64,000 nucleotides of DNA from an uncultured Desulfobulbaceae bacterium (GCA_947259115.1 CAMYKS010000003.1:62001-126000); one strand, 5' to 3'; shown: positions 34,122-43,345, counted from the first letter of the stretch. Translations and numbers: made by a program. The notes: generated by a model not told the origin, from the letters alone.

Positions 34122-36647
34122 ATGAGCCCAGCAAAACAGGAAAAAAAGACAGAAAAAGAGAAAGAGGGCATTAACAAACTCAAGCGGGCCTTTGCCTATA
34201 ACCTTTTTTATAAACAGGGCAAAACCACAAGAACAGCCTCTCTAAATGACTATTTTCTTTCTGTCGCCTACACGGTGCGTGATAAAATGCAGCATCTTTT
34301 TATCAATTCCGTGGAGGCTCTATTGGAAGGGAAAGGCAAGGTCGTCGCATACCTGTCAGCCGAATTTCTCATGGGGCCCCATCTGGCCAATAATCTTGTT
34401 AATCTCGGCCTCTATGATGCAGTCGCCGAGGCTGCCGAAGAAACCGGACTTGATCTTAAGGAAATTTTTGACCATGAGGAGGAACCCGGTCTCGGAAACG
34501 GCGGCCTTGGCCGCTTGGCTGCCTGTTATCTTGATTCCCTTGCTTCTCTGCAGGTTCCGGCCATTGGTTACGGCATCCGCTATGAGTTCGGCATGTTTGA
34601 CCAGGAGATAGTGGATGGCTGGCAAAAAGAGCTGAGTGACAGGTGGCTGCATCCGGGCAACCCCTGGGAAATAAAAAAAGCGGATCAATCCTGTGATGTC
34701 GGCTTTGGCGGTTACACAGAGATATATCATGATGATCAGGGAAAACGGAAAGTCAGGTGGCTTCCCGGCCATATTATCACCGGCATCCCCTATGATACGC
34801 CGGTGCCGGGCTATAAAGTAAACAATATAAACCTGCTGCGTCTCTGGAGTGCCGAAGCACCTGTATCGTTTGACTTTAAGGACTTCAATGTGGGTGATTA
34901 TTACGGTGCAGTGGAGGAAAAGATCAGGGCCGAGAATATAACTAAGGTCCTCTATCCCAATGATGAACAATTTTTAGGTAAAAAATTACGCCTTGAGCAG
35001 CAGTACTTTTTTGTTTCCTGCTCGTTACAGGACATTATCCGCATACACCTTTTCAGTCATGATAATCTGGATACATTGTATGAAAATTTTGCAATCCAGC
35101 TTAATGATACCCATCCTGCTGTGGCTGTGCCTGAGTTAATGCGCCTGCTGGTGGACGTACATCATCTCCCCTGGGACCAGGCCTGGGACATAACCTGCAA
35201 AACACTTTCATACACCAACCATACTTTGCTGCCGGAAGCCATGGAAAAATGGTCGCTGCATCTCTTTGGCAGTTTGCTGCCAAGGCACCTGGAGATTATT
35301 TTTGAAATAAACCAACATTTTCTTGCTGAAGTAAGACTGAAATACCCCGGTGACGATGCCCGGCTGAGCCGTATGTCCATTATCGACGAGACAGGGCCCA
35401 GGTATGTGCGCATGGCCAATCTTGCCTGTGTCGGTTCCAGTGCCATAAACGGCGTGGCAGCAATGCATACGGATCTTTTAAGAAAACACACCCTGGCAGA
35501 TTTTAATGAGATCTATCCCGGTAAAATCCGCAACGTAACAAATGGAGTTACACCCCGTCGCTGGATAGCGGTGAGCAATCCACGGCTGACGAATCTGCTG
35601 CTGGATGCTATCGGTGAAAAGTGGATTACGCACCTTGATGACCTGCAAAAACTTGAAAAGCTGGTAGATGATGCAGCCTTCAGGGATGCCTGGCGCCAGG
35701 TTAAAAAAGCCAACAAGCAGGAAGTGACTGAGAGAGTCTTCCGTAAAAACGGCATAGCTGTAGACCCGGATGCAATGTTTGATGTCCAGGTCAAGCGCAT
35801 CCATGAATACAAGCGGCAGCATCTCAACGTGCTCCATATAATTACCCTGTACAACCGCATCAAGGCAAACCCTGATAGAGAAATTACCCCCCGGGTGTTT
35901 GTTTTTGGCGGCAAGGCAGCACCTGGTTATTTTATGGCTAAAAGGATCATTAAACTAATCAACTCTGTGGCTGAGATCGTCAATAATGATCCCGATGTGC
36001 GAGACCGGTTGAAGGTCTTTTTTATCCCTAACTACAATGTCAAAGTAGGGCATACCGTCTATCCCATGACGGATCTTTCCGAGCAGATATCCCTTGCCGG
36101 AATGGAGGCCTCGGGAACCGGCAACATGAAGTTTTCCATGAACGGCGCCTTGACCATCGGCACACTGGATGGCGCAAATGTTGAAATCCGGGAAGAGGTG
36201 GGAGCTGAGAATTTTTTCCTTTTTGGTTTGAATGTCCAGGAGGTCTATGAAAAAAAGAGGGCCGGCTACCGACCCGGGGATTATTACCGGAACAATGAAG
36301 AGTTGCGGGGTGTAATTGATTTACTGCAATCAGGCCATTTTTCCCAGGGTGACCGGGAGTTGTTCAAACCGCTGGTAGATGCACTTATCCACGATGACCA
36401 GTATCTTTGTTTTGCTGACTACCAGTCCTATATCGACTGCCAGGCAAGAGCCGGCAAGACTTTTCAGGATACGGACCTGTGGACCAGGATGTCGATTCTT
36501 AATGTTGCCCGTATCGGCAAGTTTTCTTCAGATCGTTCCATCAGTGACTATTGCCGGAAAATATGGAAGGCAAAGCCTTTTCCCGTGGAATTGAAATGGC
36601 AGCGGGTTCCTAAAGAGGGGATAAAATTTCCTAAACCAAAAAGATAA
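34122..36647 (+). CDS. glgP: Glycogen/starch phosphorylase
   Basis: An 841-residue GT35 enzyme that releases glucose 1-phosphate from alpha-1,4-glucans. The conserved pyridoxal-phosphate lysine lies in ASGTGNMKFSMNGALTIGTL near residue 670, and GNGGLGRLAACYLDSLA and DTPVPGYKV are family blocks. Length is normal. Ribosome site CAGGAGGTT precedes the ATG. No glg neighbours; it is likely a single gene. Expected role: mobilising stored glycogen or maltodextrin in the cytoplasm. Confidence 0.97.
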   Translation: MSPAKQEKKTEKEKEGINKLKRAFAYNLFYKQGKTTRTASLNDYFLSVAYTVRDKMQHLFINSVEALLEGKGKVVAYLSAEFLMGPHLANNLVNLGLYDAVAEAAEETGLDLKEIFDHEEEPGLGNGGLGRLAACYLDSLASLQVPAIGYGIRYEFGMFDQEIVDGWQKELSDRWLHPGNPWEIKKADQSCDVGFGGYTEIYHDDQGKRKVRWLPGHIITGIPYDTPVPGYKVNNINLLRLWSAEAPVSFDFKDFNVGDYYGAVEEKIRAENITKVLYPNDEQFLGKKLRLEQQYFFVSCSLQDIIRIHLFSHDNLDTLYENFAIQLNDTHPAVAVPELMRLLVDVHHLPWDQAWDITCKTLSYTNHTLLPEAMEKWSLHLFGSLLPRHLEIIFEINQHFLAEVRLKYPGDDARLSRMSIIDETGPRYVRMANLACVGSSAINGVAAMHTDLLRKHTLADFNEIYPGKIRNVTNGVTPRRWIAVSNPRLTNLLLDAIGEKWITHLDDLQKLEKLVDDAAFRDAWRQVKKANKQEVTERVFRKNGIAVDPDAMFDVQVKRIHEYKRQHLNVLHIITLYNRIKANPDREITPRVFVFGGKAAPGYFMAKRIIKLINSVAEIVNNDPDVRDRLKVFFIPNYNVKVGHTVYPMTDLSEQISLAGMEASGTGNMKFSMNGALTIGTLDGANVEIREEVGAENFFLFGLNVQEVYEKKRAGYRPGDYYRNNEELRGVIDLLQSGHFSQGDRELFKPLVDALIHDDQYLCFADYQSYIDCQARAGKTFQDTDLWTRMSILNVARIGKFSSDRSISDYCRKIWKAKPFPVELKWQRVPKEGIKFPKPKR

Positions 36648-36768
36648 AAGCTAGAGAAAATAAACAATTAGTAGGAGTCAAAACTTTATCCTTGATGCAA
36701 GGATAGCTCGCCAAAAGTAAAGATTTGATATTCCCCATTTGGATTTTTGTAAATTTGCACCCATGGCC

Positions 36769-37155
36769 TTATTTTTTTTCATAGGTAATAATGGAAATAA
36801 ATGCCCCTTGCGGATCCTGGATCATGGCAAACCTTCCCACCCCCGGAATATCGGTAGGGGGCAGATGGATTTTGCCGCCCAATTCCATGGCAAGTTTTGC
36901 TGATTCGTCGACGTTATCAACAGTGACATAAATACCCCATGTTGGTGGATGACCCTCGGCCTGAGACGGTATGGGCATGATGCCACCTGCCTCATCACCA
37001 GCGGAACGTATAACCTGATACGTCATATCATTCATTGGCATTGCTTCAAACTGCCAGCCAAACATTTTTCCGTAAAAGACCTTTGCGCCTTCCTCGTCGG
37101 TGGTCATCAACTCGCTCCAGCTTATACTTCCGTGCTTTAATAACCGTTCATCCAT
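36769..37155 (-). CDS. VOC (glyoxalase/bleomycin-resistance fold) family protein
   Basis: A 128-residue single-module VOC protein: HGSISWSELMTTDEEGAKVF, FYGKMFGWQFE, and the C-terminal GVGRFAMIQDPQGAFISII. Two beta-alpha-beta-beta-beta modules are visible. Members bind metal and act on varied small molecules (glyoxalases, dioxygenases, epimerases), and many remain uncharacterised; the pattern TPEGAFISI is typical of a subfamily annotated only as VOC. No linked pathway in the neighbourhood. Confidence 0.85.
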   Translation of the reverse strand: MDERLLKHGSISWSELMTTDEEGAKVFYGKMFGWQFEAMPMNDMTYQVIRSAGDEAGGIMPIPSQAEGHPPTWGIYVTVDNVDESAKLAMELGGKIHLPPTDIPGVGRFAMIQDPQGAFISIITYEKK

Positions 37156-37250
37156 AACATTTTCCTGATAAGATAATGAAAAAGATAAAAAATATTAGCC
37201 TTTTTTGTGTATGAAAAATTAAGAACTGCAGCACCTATTGCGGTATGCTG

Positions 37251-38216
37251 CTATGGCCGCAGGCCGATGCCATGGGGCATTTCACCCACCGGGATGCGTT
37301 TTATTTCCCTGTTGACGCCAACATCAATAACTGAAACAGTGTTTTCCGCCTTATTAACCACATAGAGAAACCTGCCGTTACTGCCCAAAACGATAATGTC
37401 GGGCTGCAAACCTACGGGAATAGTATTAACCACCCTGTTGGTCAGCACATCAATTTCTGCAATGATGTTTTGGTTGCGCACAGATGCAAAGAGATGCCTG
37501 CCGTCCGGTGCCATTGCAAGGCCATGCACATCATCACCAACATATATTTTTTCAATAACCGTGTGCGTCGGGGCATAAATGACCGAGATGGTATGCTCTT
37601 TGCCCTCTGTCACATAGGCGTATCTGCCGTCCGGCGTGAAATCGAGCCCCATTGCACCCATGCCTGCACTGATTGTTTTAATGGTCTCATATGATGCGGT
37701 ATCAATAACCGAAACCGTACCATCGCCGCCGTTGCTCACATAGGCGAAACGGCCTTCAGGAGTAAAGATAACCAGGGCGGGTTTTTTTCCTACCTGTATT
37801 GTTTTCTTGACACGGTTCGTGGCCGCATCCACAATGGTAACGTCATGGGATCCCGGGTTGGCGATCCACAACTCCTTGTTATCCCTGGTCAGAGCAGGAC
37901 CGTGCGCTTTCGTGCCGCCCGGGATGGTGGCTGTCAGTTCACGGCTTTCCGTGTTGAAGACGTTTACATTGTTTGAGCCCACATTGGCAACATAGGCCAG
38001 ACTCCCGTCCTTGCTGAAAGTCACGTTATGCGGGAAATTCCCTTGTGCAGGAATGGTTGCAGTTACTGTATTGCTGCCGGAATCTATTATGGAAATGGTA
38101 TTATCCTTTTGGTTGGTTACCCATAACTCATCCCCCAATGCAAGGGTGGCATAGAAACCCGGGGATATGGACACCAGAAAACTTACGATGACTGAAGCTA
38201 ATTGTATTCTTTTCAT
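37251..38216 (-). CDS. YVTN beta-propeller repeat protein, exported
   Basis: A 321-residue protein with a signal peptide (MKRIQLASVIVSFLVSISPG). The rest is a seven-bladed propeller of ~42-residue repeats with the pattern VTNQKDNTISIIDSGSNTV, then AYVANVGSNNVNVF and FAYVSNGGDGTVSVID, ending MPHGIGLRP. Such exported propellers often bind surface ligands or cytochrome/quinoprotein partners. A GEMM-type (c-di-GMP class I) riboswitch precedes it, which suggests control by a cyclic dinucleotide. A ribosome site CCGGAGGAC lies before the start. Confidence 0.9.
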   Translation of the reverse strand: MKRIQLASVIVSFLVSISPGFYATLALGDELWVTNQKDNTISIIDSGSNTVTATIPAQGNFPHNVTFSKDGSLAYVANVGSNNVNVFNTESRELTATIPGGTKAHGPALTRDNKELWIANPGSHDVTIVDAATNRVKKTIQVGKKPALVIFTPEGRFAYVSNGGDGTVSVIDTASYETIKTISAGMGAMGLDFTPDGRYAYVTEGKEHTISVIYAPTHTVIEKIYVGDDVHGLAMAPDGRHLFASVRNQNIIAEIDVLTNRVVNTIPVGLQPDIIVLGSNGRFLYVVNKAENTVSVIDVGVNREIKRIPVGEMPHGIGLRP

Positions 38217-38254
38217 CTTTCTGTCCTCCGGAATTTTAGTTTTTCAGGCTGTTG

Positions 38255-38295
38255 AAACTACAAAGCCGGGTTCCTTATTCCAAGGCAACCCGGCT
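38255..38295 (-). terminator. Terminator of the GEMM riboswitch expression platform
   Basis: On the minus strand AGCCGGGTT (38295-38287) pairs with AACCCGGCT (38272-38264), followed by TTTGTAGTTT. Its 5' arm is the end of the riboswitch aptamer, so ligand binding and termination exclude each other. It lies about 40 nt upstream of the propeller gene. Confidence 0.8.
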
Positions 38296-38352
38296 GTCTC
38301 ATTAAAGACCCGTAGTTTTCCGTCCCACCTTCTCAGATGGTTTGACTTTTTC
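38283..38352 (-). promoter_or_regulatory. GEMM-type (c-di-GMP-I family) riboswitch
   Basis: The minus-strand leader of the propeller gene reads CAAACCATCTGAGAAGGT, then GGGACGGAAAACTACGGGTC, then AATGAGACAGCCGGGTTGCC. These match the GEMM-I consensus: AAACC with its hairpin, GGACG-AAA core, GGGTCT/AGAC helix, and GCCGGGTTGCC. The ligand may be c-di-GMP or, in the GEMM-Ib variants of some Desulfobacterota, cGAMP; the discriminating core position needs alignment. A terminator overlaps its 3' end. Confidence 0.85.
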
Positions 38353-38490
38353 TAAAAGCAGTTATGACTATATACAAAAAGGATATGCATACAGAGAAAG
38401 ATAGTCAAGCTTCCATATGCGACAAACTAACATACTAATTTGTAAGGCAAAGGCCCTGCAAAAAGTGAGGGGTACCCCAAATCTGAGCGG

Positions 38491-39813
38491 CTATTTCGTA
38501 ACGGTAATTTTGTTCAACAAACGATGGCTTCTGCCGATTGCCTCTATCTGTTTTTTTGCTACACCCGTTTCTGTGGCGAAATCTTTCCAGCTGGACACGG
38601 CTTCAACGATCTGCTCAATAATGCGGGCGCCTTTTTTAATGTTCATTTCAGCCGCAACAGCCATTAGGTCATGGTGAACAAACCCCTCGCGTTTCCCATT
38701 GATCGTCATCTGATGCTTGTGGGTCCAAGCACCATCAGGATTATGGGCGTATGTCATATCAAAAGCCGGGGAAAGTCTCCAGGTTCCGTTTTTATCCATA
38801 AGAAAAGAAATATTCTTTGGGTGATCATCCTGGTTGCGGGCTACTATGTTGAATACCATGCGGCGAAACAGCTGTTCAGTATCACCGTATGGAAGCCGCA
38901 ACTGCCGTATTACCTGAAAAGCCTGCTCGTAAGCATACCCCCCGGCCATATTGAAATCAAAATGGGCCATGGCGCAGAGCGACTGCATGTGTATTTTTTC
39001 ACCTGTATCGGTCCGGTCAAAACGTCTAGTCATGAAGTGGGCCCGGCCGCCTTCTCCATAAAGGCGGCATTCGGTCATGTCTATGGTGCACTGCCGGGCC
39101 ATCTTATAGTAGGCATATTCAATACGTCCGTATCCGGCGGGATCTCCCAGGGTTTCGTCCCTGACGCCATCAAACTTGAGTATCCAGTAGGTAAACCCTG
39201 CCGGCGCTTTAACCTGTCCAGAGCGGACTTTGCCTGTTTTGTCGTTCAGGGCGATAACGGCCTTGGGCCGCGCTCCACCGGCCGAGGTGCCGACCCGGAT
39301 AATGTCTTTTAAGGCCTCTGCCTGGTTGAGGTCTGTGTCAAGTTGCGCCCGCTCATGGATCACGAGGTATGCCAGGCGCACCAGTTCCTGCACCTCAACG
39401 GCAACGGATTCATTGACCCCGGCGCCGCCGATGACCGGGGCGAATTCCAGGGCCCCCATGCCCCGTTTACCTGTATAGCAGAGGCGCTCCACCGGGCTGA
39501 AGCTTTGCGGATTTCGTCCCTGTCGGGCCAGCCATGCATTAATGATATTGTTGCCGTACTTGTCCGGCAGGGAATCTGCCAGCATTCCCGGCATGCCATA
39601 AAAGGTACTTTGCGGCAGGTTGGGGAATTCAAAAACAGCACTTCCCCGGCGCGCCGCATCAATCGGCATGGCCAGAGGAGCCGGATCCAGTCCTTTGTTG
39701 AGAAATGCGGGTTCAAACTCAAAAGATGCCATGCTCCTGTCGCTGTTCCAGAGAACGGCCCCTACACGCATGTCCCAAAGATCTACATATGCGGTATCAG
39801 CCCTGTCTATCAA
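38491..39813 (-). CDS. hipA: HipA-type serine/threonine kinase toxin
   Basis: A 440-residue HipA-family toxin kinase. Visible sites: GTSAGGARPKAVIAL (nucleotide-binding glycine-rich loop), the catalytic loop NQDDHPKNISFLMD, and the metal-binding SPAFDMTYAHN. HipA phosphorylates glutamyl-tRNA synthetase in E. coli and stops growth; some relatives have other targets. The gene overlaps the antitoxin gene by 4 nt. The N-terminal subdomain (DLWDMRVGAVLW onward) is complete, so the toxin looks functional. Confidence 0.9.
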   Translation of the reverse strand: MIDRADTAYVDLWDMRVGAVLWNSDRSMASFEFEPAFLNKGLDPAPLAMPIDAARRGSAVFEFPNLPQSTFYGMPGMLADSLPDKYGNNIINAWLARQGRNPQSFSPVERLCYTGKRGMGALEFAPVIGGAGVNESVAVEVQELVRLAYLVIHERAQLDTDLNQAEALKDIIRVGTSAGGARPKAVIALNDKTGKVRSGQVKAPAGFTYWILKFDGVRDETLGDPAGYGRIEYAYYKMARQCTIDMTECRLYGEGGRAHFMTRRFDRTDTGEKIHMQSLCAMAHFDFNMAGGYAYEQAFQVIRQLRLPYGDTEQLFRRMVFNIVARNQDDHPKNISFLMDKNGTWRLSPAFDMTYAHNPDGAWTHKHQMTINGKREGFVHHDLMAVAAEMNIKKGARIIEQIVEAVSSWKDFATETGVAKKQIEAIGRSHRLLNKITVTK

Positions 39814-40145
39814 GTGGCTTCTCCACTATCCCTGCCGGATTTTATGATGTTGCCGGAAGCCTTAAGCCTTTTTTTACCCTTCATCCTGGCTACCTGCAAA
39901 GGGCTTGGTCCCAGATCCGGCAGAAAGCTTTGCAGCCCATCAAGACTGCCCAGGGCGTGCAGGACCTGAACAAATGTTAATAGGGTAGTCGTCTTGCCCT
40001 GTTCAAGGTTGACAACGGTCATACGGTTCACACCAGCCATCTCAGCCAGGCTTTCCTGTGAGAGATTTTTATCCAGGCGTCGCTGCTTTACCCGTCTTCC
40101 CAGTTCTCGCAGGATCGCCTTGTCACTCATTCCATAAAAATTCAT
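39810..40145 (-). CDS. hipB: XRE-family antitoxin (HipB-like)
   Basis: A DNA-binding antitoxin of about 111 residues. The HTH_3 core reads RVKQRRLDKNLSQESLAEMA then GVNRMTVVNLEQG. The C-terminal tail is basic and unstructured (KGKKRLKASGN). The ATG at 40145 is preferred over the TTG at 40184, and an ATG at 40130 is also possible; no strong ribosome site decides. It overlaps hipA by 4 nt. Several symmetrical AT-rich sites upstream are likely its operators. Confidence 0.85.
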   Translation of the reverse strand: MNFYGMSDKAILRELGRRVKQRRLDKNLSQESLAEMAGVNRMTVVNLEQGKTTTLLTFVQVLHALGSLDGLQSFLPDLGPSPLQVARMKGKKRLKASGNIIKSGRDSGEAT

Positions 40146-40300
40146 AATGATTAATATTTTAATCAGAAATAGTATAAAATGCAAATAATGATAATTTTAT
40201 TATGCATAATAAGATTATAAATGGATGTTGTCAACTTTTTTGTATATTTTTGATCAATATATTAATCATTTAATAAATAATAAGCATCTTATGATTAATA
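40146..40300 (-). promoter_or_regulatory. Candidate HipB operator cluster
   Basis: A perfect 16-bp palindrome TTATTATGCATAATAA is at 40197-40212. ATGATTAATA occurs at 40147-40156 and 40291-40300 and, inverted, at 40260-40269. Clustering of symmetrical repeats upstream of a HipB-like gene fits autoregulation; which are bound is inferred. Confidence 0.6.
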
Positions 40301-40368
40301 AAACTATCATAAGCGTATTTAAAATTCACAGGTTAAAGGGGCCCTGTGCAAGGAATAAAGAGGCATGT

Positions 40369-40412
40369 ATGCAAAAGGGCTGCAATCATGTTGGATTGCA
40401 GCCCTTTTGCAT
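40369..40412. terminator. Strong 19-bp perfect hairpin, possible terminator
   Basis: The arms at 40369-40387 and 40394-40412 are perfect complements (ATGCAAAAGGGCTGCAATC) around a 6-nt loop. No T run follows on either strand beyond the CTTTTGC inside the stem, so it is atypical. It lies between the dodecin gene stop (40466) and the HipB region. Confidence 0.65.
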
Positions 40413-40465
40413 TGTCTGTTATGGCGGGATATGCTACGGATTTCTTCTTTCAAGTCAGGCTGTAT

Positions 40466-40666
40466 TTAATTATCAACGACAAATGAAAGTTTTGCATTGA
40501 TACGGTATTTGATGACTTTAGTGCCATCAACAATGGCCTGGATATCCTGGACATAAACACTCTTGATATTGCGCACCGTTTTGGCGGCATCCTTGATAGC
40601 AGTCTCAACCGCCTTTTCAATAGTTTTGCCTTCAGAGAGAACTTCGATAACTTTTACAATTGCCAT
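40466..40666 (-). CDS. Dodecin family flavin-binding protein
   Basis: A 66-residue dodecin, a small protein that forms 12-mers binding flavin. The family pattern is complete: MAIVKVIEVLSEGKTIEKAV, then KTVRNIKSVYVQDIQAIVDG and YRINAKLSFVV. Dodecins often have Trp at the flavin-stacking site; here the equivalent position appears to be Tyr (VYVQDIQA), as in some variants. The ATG at 40666 follows AAAGGAGGATC; the longer frame to 40798 overlaps htpX and is rejected. The next upstream gene htpX ends 40 nt away. Confidence 0.9.
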   Translation of the reverse strand: MAIVKVIEVLSEGKTIEKAVETAIKDAAKTVRNIKSVYVQDIQAIVDGTKVIKYRINAKLSFVVDN

Positions 40667-40706
40667 GGGTGGATCCTCCTTTTTTATTGTGCAGGGAATT
40701 AGGCCC

Positions 40707-41543
40707 CTAGGTTTGCATTTTGTCAGCCAAAAGGCGTAAACGGTGTATTCTTTCTTCAGGCGGCGGGTGGGTTGAAAACATTTTCTGCAAGCCGCCAAAA
40801 AACGGATTCATGATAAACATATGAGAATGGGCGGGATTGCCGTGGGCGAGGGGGGATGCTTTCATTCCTTTTTGAAGTTTTCCCAAAGCGCTGGCTAAGG
40901 CCAACGGTTGCCCGCTTATGTCCGCTCCACCTTGGTCGGCAGCATATTCGCGGGTACGGGACACGGCCATACGAATGAGCATGGCTCCCAGTGGGGCGCC
41001 GATGGCGATCAGCAGCATACCGAGAGGATTATTCCTGCGGCCCTGATCGCCGACGCCAAAGCGGGCAAACTGGCCAATCATGGCAATGGCTCCGGCAAAT
41101 GTTGCGGCAATGGTGCCGGTTAACATGTCCCGGTGCTTGACGTGTGCCAGTTCATGGGCCATGACAGCTGCCAGTTCATTGTCATCCAGCAGGGCCAGGA
41201 TGCCTTCTGTTGCGGCCACGGCAGCGTGTTGCGGATTGCGGCCGGTGGCAAATGCATTCGGGTTGCGTTCAGGAATGACAAAAACTTTGGGCATGGGCAA
41301 ATTGGCTTTCCGGGTCAAGTCAGCCACGATTGGGTAAAGCCGCGTTCCATGGTCCGGGCCCACCTCGGAAGCACGGTAGCGGCGCAGGATCATTTTATCA
41401 CTGAACCAATAGGAAAAAAAATTCATGGCAGCAGCCATGAGAAAAGCCATAATGGCCCCCTGCTTGCCACCTACAGAGCCGCCGACGATGACGAAAAGAA
41501 TTGTAAGAGATACCATTAAAAAGAAAGTGCGTGTCCTGTTCAT
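40707..41543 (-). CDS. htpX: HtpX-type membrane zinc metalloprotease
   Basis: A 278-residue M48-family protease that degrades damaged membrane proteins. Two N-terminal helices (FFLMVSLTILFVIVGG; AIMAFLMAAAMNFFSYWF) are followed by the catalytic HExxH (MAHELAHVKHRD) near residue 142 and the third zinc ligand in SRTREYAADQGGAD. Two more hydrophobic segments separate them. The C-terminal end FSTHPPPEERIHRL is typical. It lies 40 nt upstream of the dodecin gene and may be co-transcribed with it. Confidence 0.96.
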   Translation of the reverse strand: MNRTRTFFLMVSLTILFVIVGGSVGGKQGAIMAFLMAAAMNFFSYWFSDKMILRRYRASEVGPDHGTRLYPIVADLTRKANLPMPKVFVIPERNPNAFATGRNPQHAAVAATEGILALLDDNELAAVMAHELAHVKHRDMLTGTIAATFAGAIAMIGQFARFGVGDQGRRNNPLGMLLIAIGAPLGAMLIRMAVSRTREYAADQGGADISGQPLALASALGKLQKGMKASPLAHGNPAHSHMFIMNPFFGGLQKMFSTHPPPEERIHRLRLLADKMQT

Positions 41544-41628
41544 GGTGACCCCCTCGGAACTAAAATGGGTATTGTGCCATAACGGAAAACATCAAGCGCT
41601 AAGACCGTTTCTCATTTTGCCAGCCTTT

Positions 41629-42183
41629 TTAAAAAAACTTTTTGGCAAGGTTGAGCAGATCGTCCGCAATTGACCCGTCCTTGTCCGCATCTAAAAAGGA
41701 TGAAAGAGAACCTAAAAGAGAAGATGATTGCGAGCCACCGCCTGCAAGTTGACTTAAACCGCCGCCTCCCGAGGCCTGTTTACCTATGGCTCCCATGGCC
41801 ATGGACGCAACGAGAGGCAGCATTTTTTTGAGGATGCCCGCATCAAGTCCGGTCTCCGCGCTGGCATGTCCGGCAACGTTTCGGCTGACATCCTTGCTGC
41901 CGAGGATATGGCCGAGGATGTTGTTGCCGTCAGTGACCGTGTCACGGCTGTTCAACATATCAGGGTTATCTATATATTTATTGTGATTTCCTTTTTGCAG
42001 GGCAGCGAGCAGAGAATCCAGCCCTCCCGGTTGCGAGATATTTTTTTGGATCCCCCTGGTCAGGGACGGGAGCAGTTTGCTTATGGCGTTTTTTGCGTCA
42101 CTTGAGCCTATACCGAAATTTTTGGCCATTTGATCAACCATACCGCCATTTTGCGCACCTAAAATCATGTCTAGCACATTCAT
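41629..42183 (-). CDS. DUF937 domain protein
   Basis: A 184-residue soluble protein. It begins MNVLDMILGAQNGGMVDQMA, the usual DUF937 opening, with glycine-rich segments (GIGSSDAKNAISKLLPSLTRG) and an Asp-containing tail (SFLDADKDGSIADDLLNL), an EF-hand-like loop. Members (YidB-like) are cytoplasmic with no established function. It is the first gene of a minus-strand group with htpX and dodecin, 85 nt upstream of htpX. Confidence 0.85.
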   Translation of the reverse strand: MNVLDMILGAQNGGMVDQMAKNFGIGSSDAKNAISKLLPSLTRGIQKNISQPGGLDSLLAALQKGNHNKYIDNPDMLNSRDTVTDGNNILGHILGSKDVSRNVAGHASAETGLDAGILKKMLPLVASMAMGAIGKQASGGGGLSQLAGGGSQSSSLLGSLSSFLDADKDGSIADDLLNLAKKFF

Positions 42184-42436
42184 ACTTCCCTCCTTGTTTT
42201 TCAGTTTGACACAGCACAGAGCCGTAAGAAGACTGGCTTACTATACAGAGTCAATGCCTGTATAAGTAGAGTATCTAAGGATAAAGCAGGTATATTCAGC
42301 GGAGCTCTCCCCGCAGCAGTTATGATTATACTATTATAACAGATTTACATTTAGTTAAAGAAAAAAAGCAGGAGATTGGTTGAGTCAATGCCAGAGACAG
42401 GCAATGCAGTGAATCCTTGGACTGATACTGACGTAT

Positions 42437-43345
42437 CTACCCTTGCGTTGCCAGGAAGCTTTCAGTTTCCTCTGCGGTGGGTATGCCCAACCGGGCTCCG
42501 ATTTTCGTACAGCAAAGGGCGCCCGCCGCACTTGCGTATCCAAGGCTTGCAAGCCACTCTTTTTTTTGAGCCAGGCAGGCAGCCAGAGCTCCATGAAAAA
42601 CATCCCCGGCCCCGGTTGTGTCAACTGTCTTGACCAAGTATGCATCCATGCGGCCTGAGCCTTCAGCGTTCTTCCATATTAGGCCTCTGGCCCCTAGGGT
42701 GATAATGACATTGGGAGCATAGGAGTTCAGTTTCTCAAGGGCCTTGACCTCGGCTGTCTCTCCGGTGAAGCCAAGACCAAATGTTTCCGAACAGACGAGA
42801 TAATCCACCAAACCTGCCAGTTCTTCAGTGCCAGGGTGGACTGACCCGGCATCAAGGACCGTAATGATCCCCCTTTGTCTGGCAGATCTGGCCAGAGGTG
42901 GTGATATATGGGGTTCATGGCCGTCAAAAAGGATCACCCTGGTATCTACTGTGGAAAAATCAATAGAGCCATCTGCAAGAAAACTTTCCGGCTTGCGGTA
43001 ATTGACCAGGGCCCTGCTGCCGTCGGGTTTAACCATCACCACGGACAGGGCGGAGGAGTAATCCCCTCTTACCACAAGATCCGTTTGCACTCCTGCCTTC
43101 CGCAGTTCCTCAAAGTGAGCCTTGCCGAAGATATCGTTACCGAGGTAACCCACAAATGCAGTCTGCAAACCGAGGCTGGCCACAGTAACCGCCCCATTTG
43201 CTGCAGGGCCTCCCCCACAGCCGATGAATGAATTTGCCCGAATTTTTTCATCCGGCTGCGGATGGCGGTCCACTGAATAGATGAGATCATAGGTGCCTGC
43301 ACCTACACAGAGCACGTCAATCGGGTGTTCTTGTTTTATAGGCAT
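42437..43345 (-). CDS. PfkB family carbohydrate kinase
   Basis: A 302-residue ribokinase-like sugar or nucleoside kinase. The N-terminal signature reads GCGGGPAANGAVTVASLGLQ (residues 43-62) and the C-terminal signature DTTGAGDVFHGALAACLA contains the catalytic Asp. The substrate group can be sugars such as ribose, fructose or 2-keto-3-deoxygluconate, or nucleosides; I cannot tell which. It stands alone, with 40 nt to the protoglobin-PsiE gene upstream on the same strand. Confidence 0.9.
   Translation of the reverse strand: MPIKQEHPIDVLCVGAGTYDLIYSVDRHPQPDEKIRANSFIGCGGGPAANGAVTVASLGLQTAFVGYLGNDIFGKAHFEELRKAGVQTDLVVRGDYSSALSVVMVKPDGSRALVNYRKPESFLADGSIDFSTVDTRVILFDGHEPHISPPLARSARQRGIITVLDAGSVHPGTEELAGLVDYLVCSETFGLGFTGETAEVKALEKLNSYAPNVIITLGARGLIWKNAEGSGRMDAYLVKTVDTTGAGDVFHGALAACLAQKKEWLASLGYASAAGALCCTKIGARLGIPTAEETESFLATQG

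Noticed and set aside
40225-40500. 91-residue ORF on the + strand
   Set aside because: Runs through the operator cluster and the 19-bp hairpin and into dodecin; no ribosome site.
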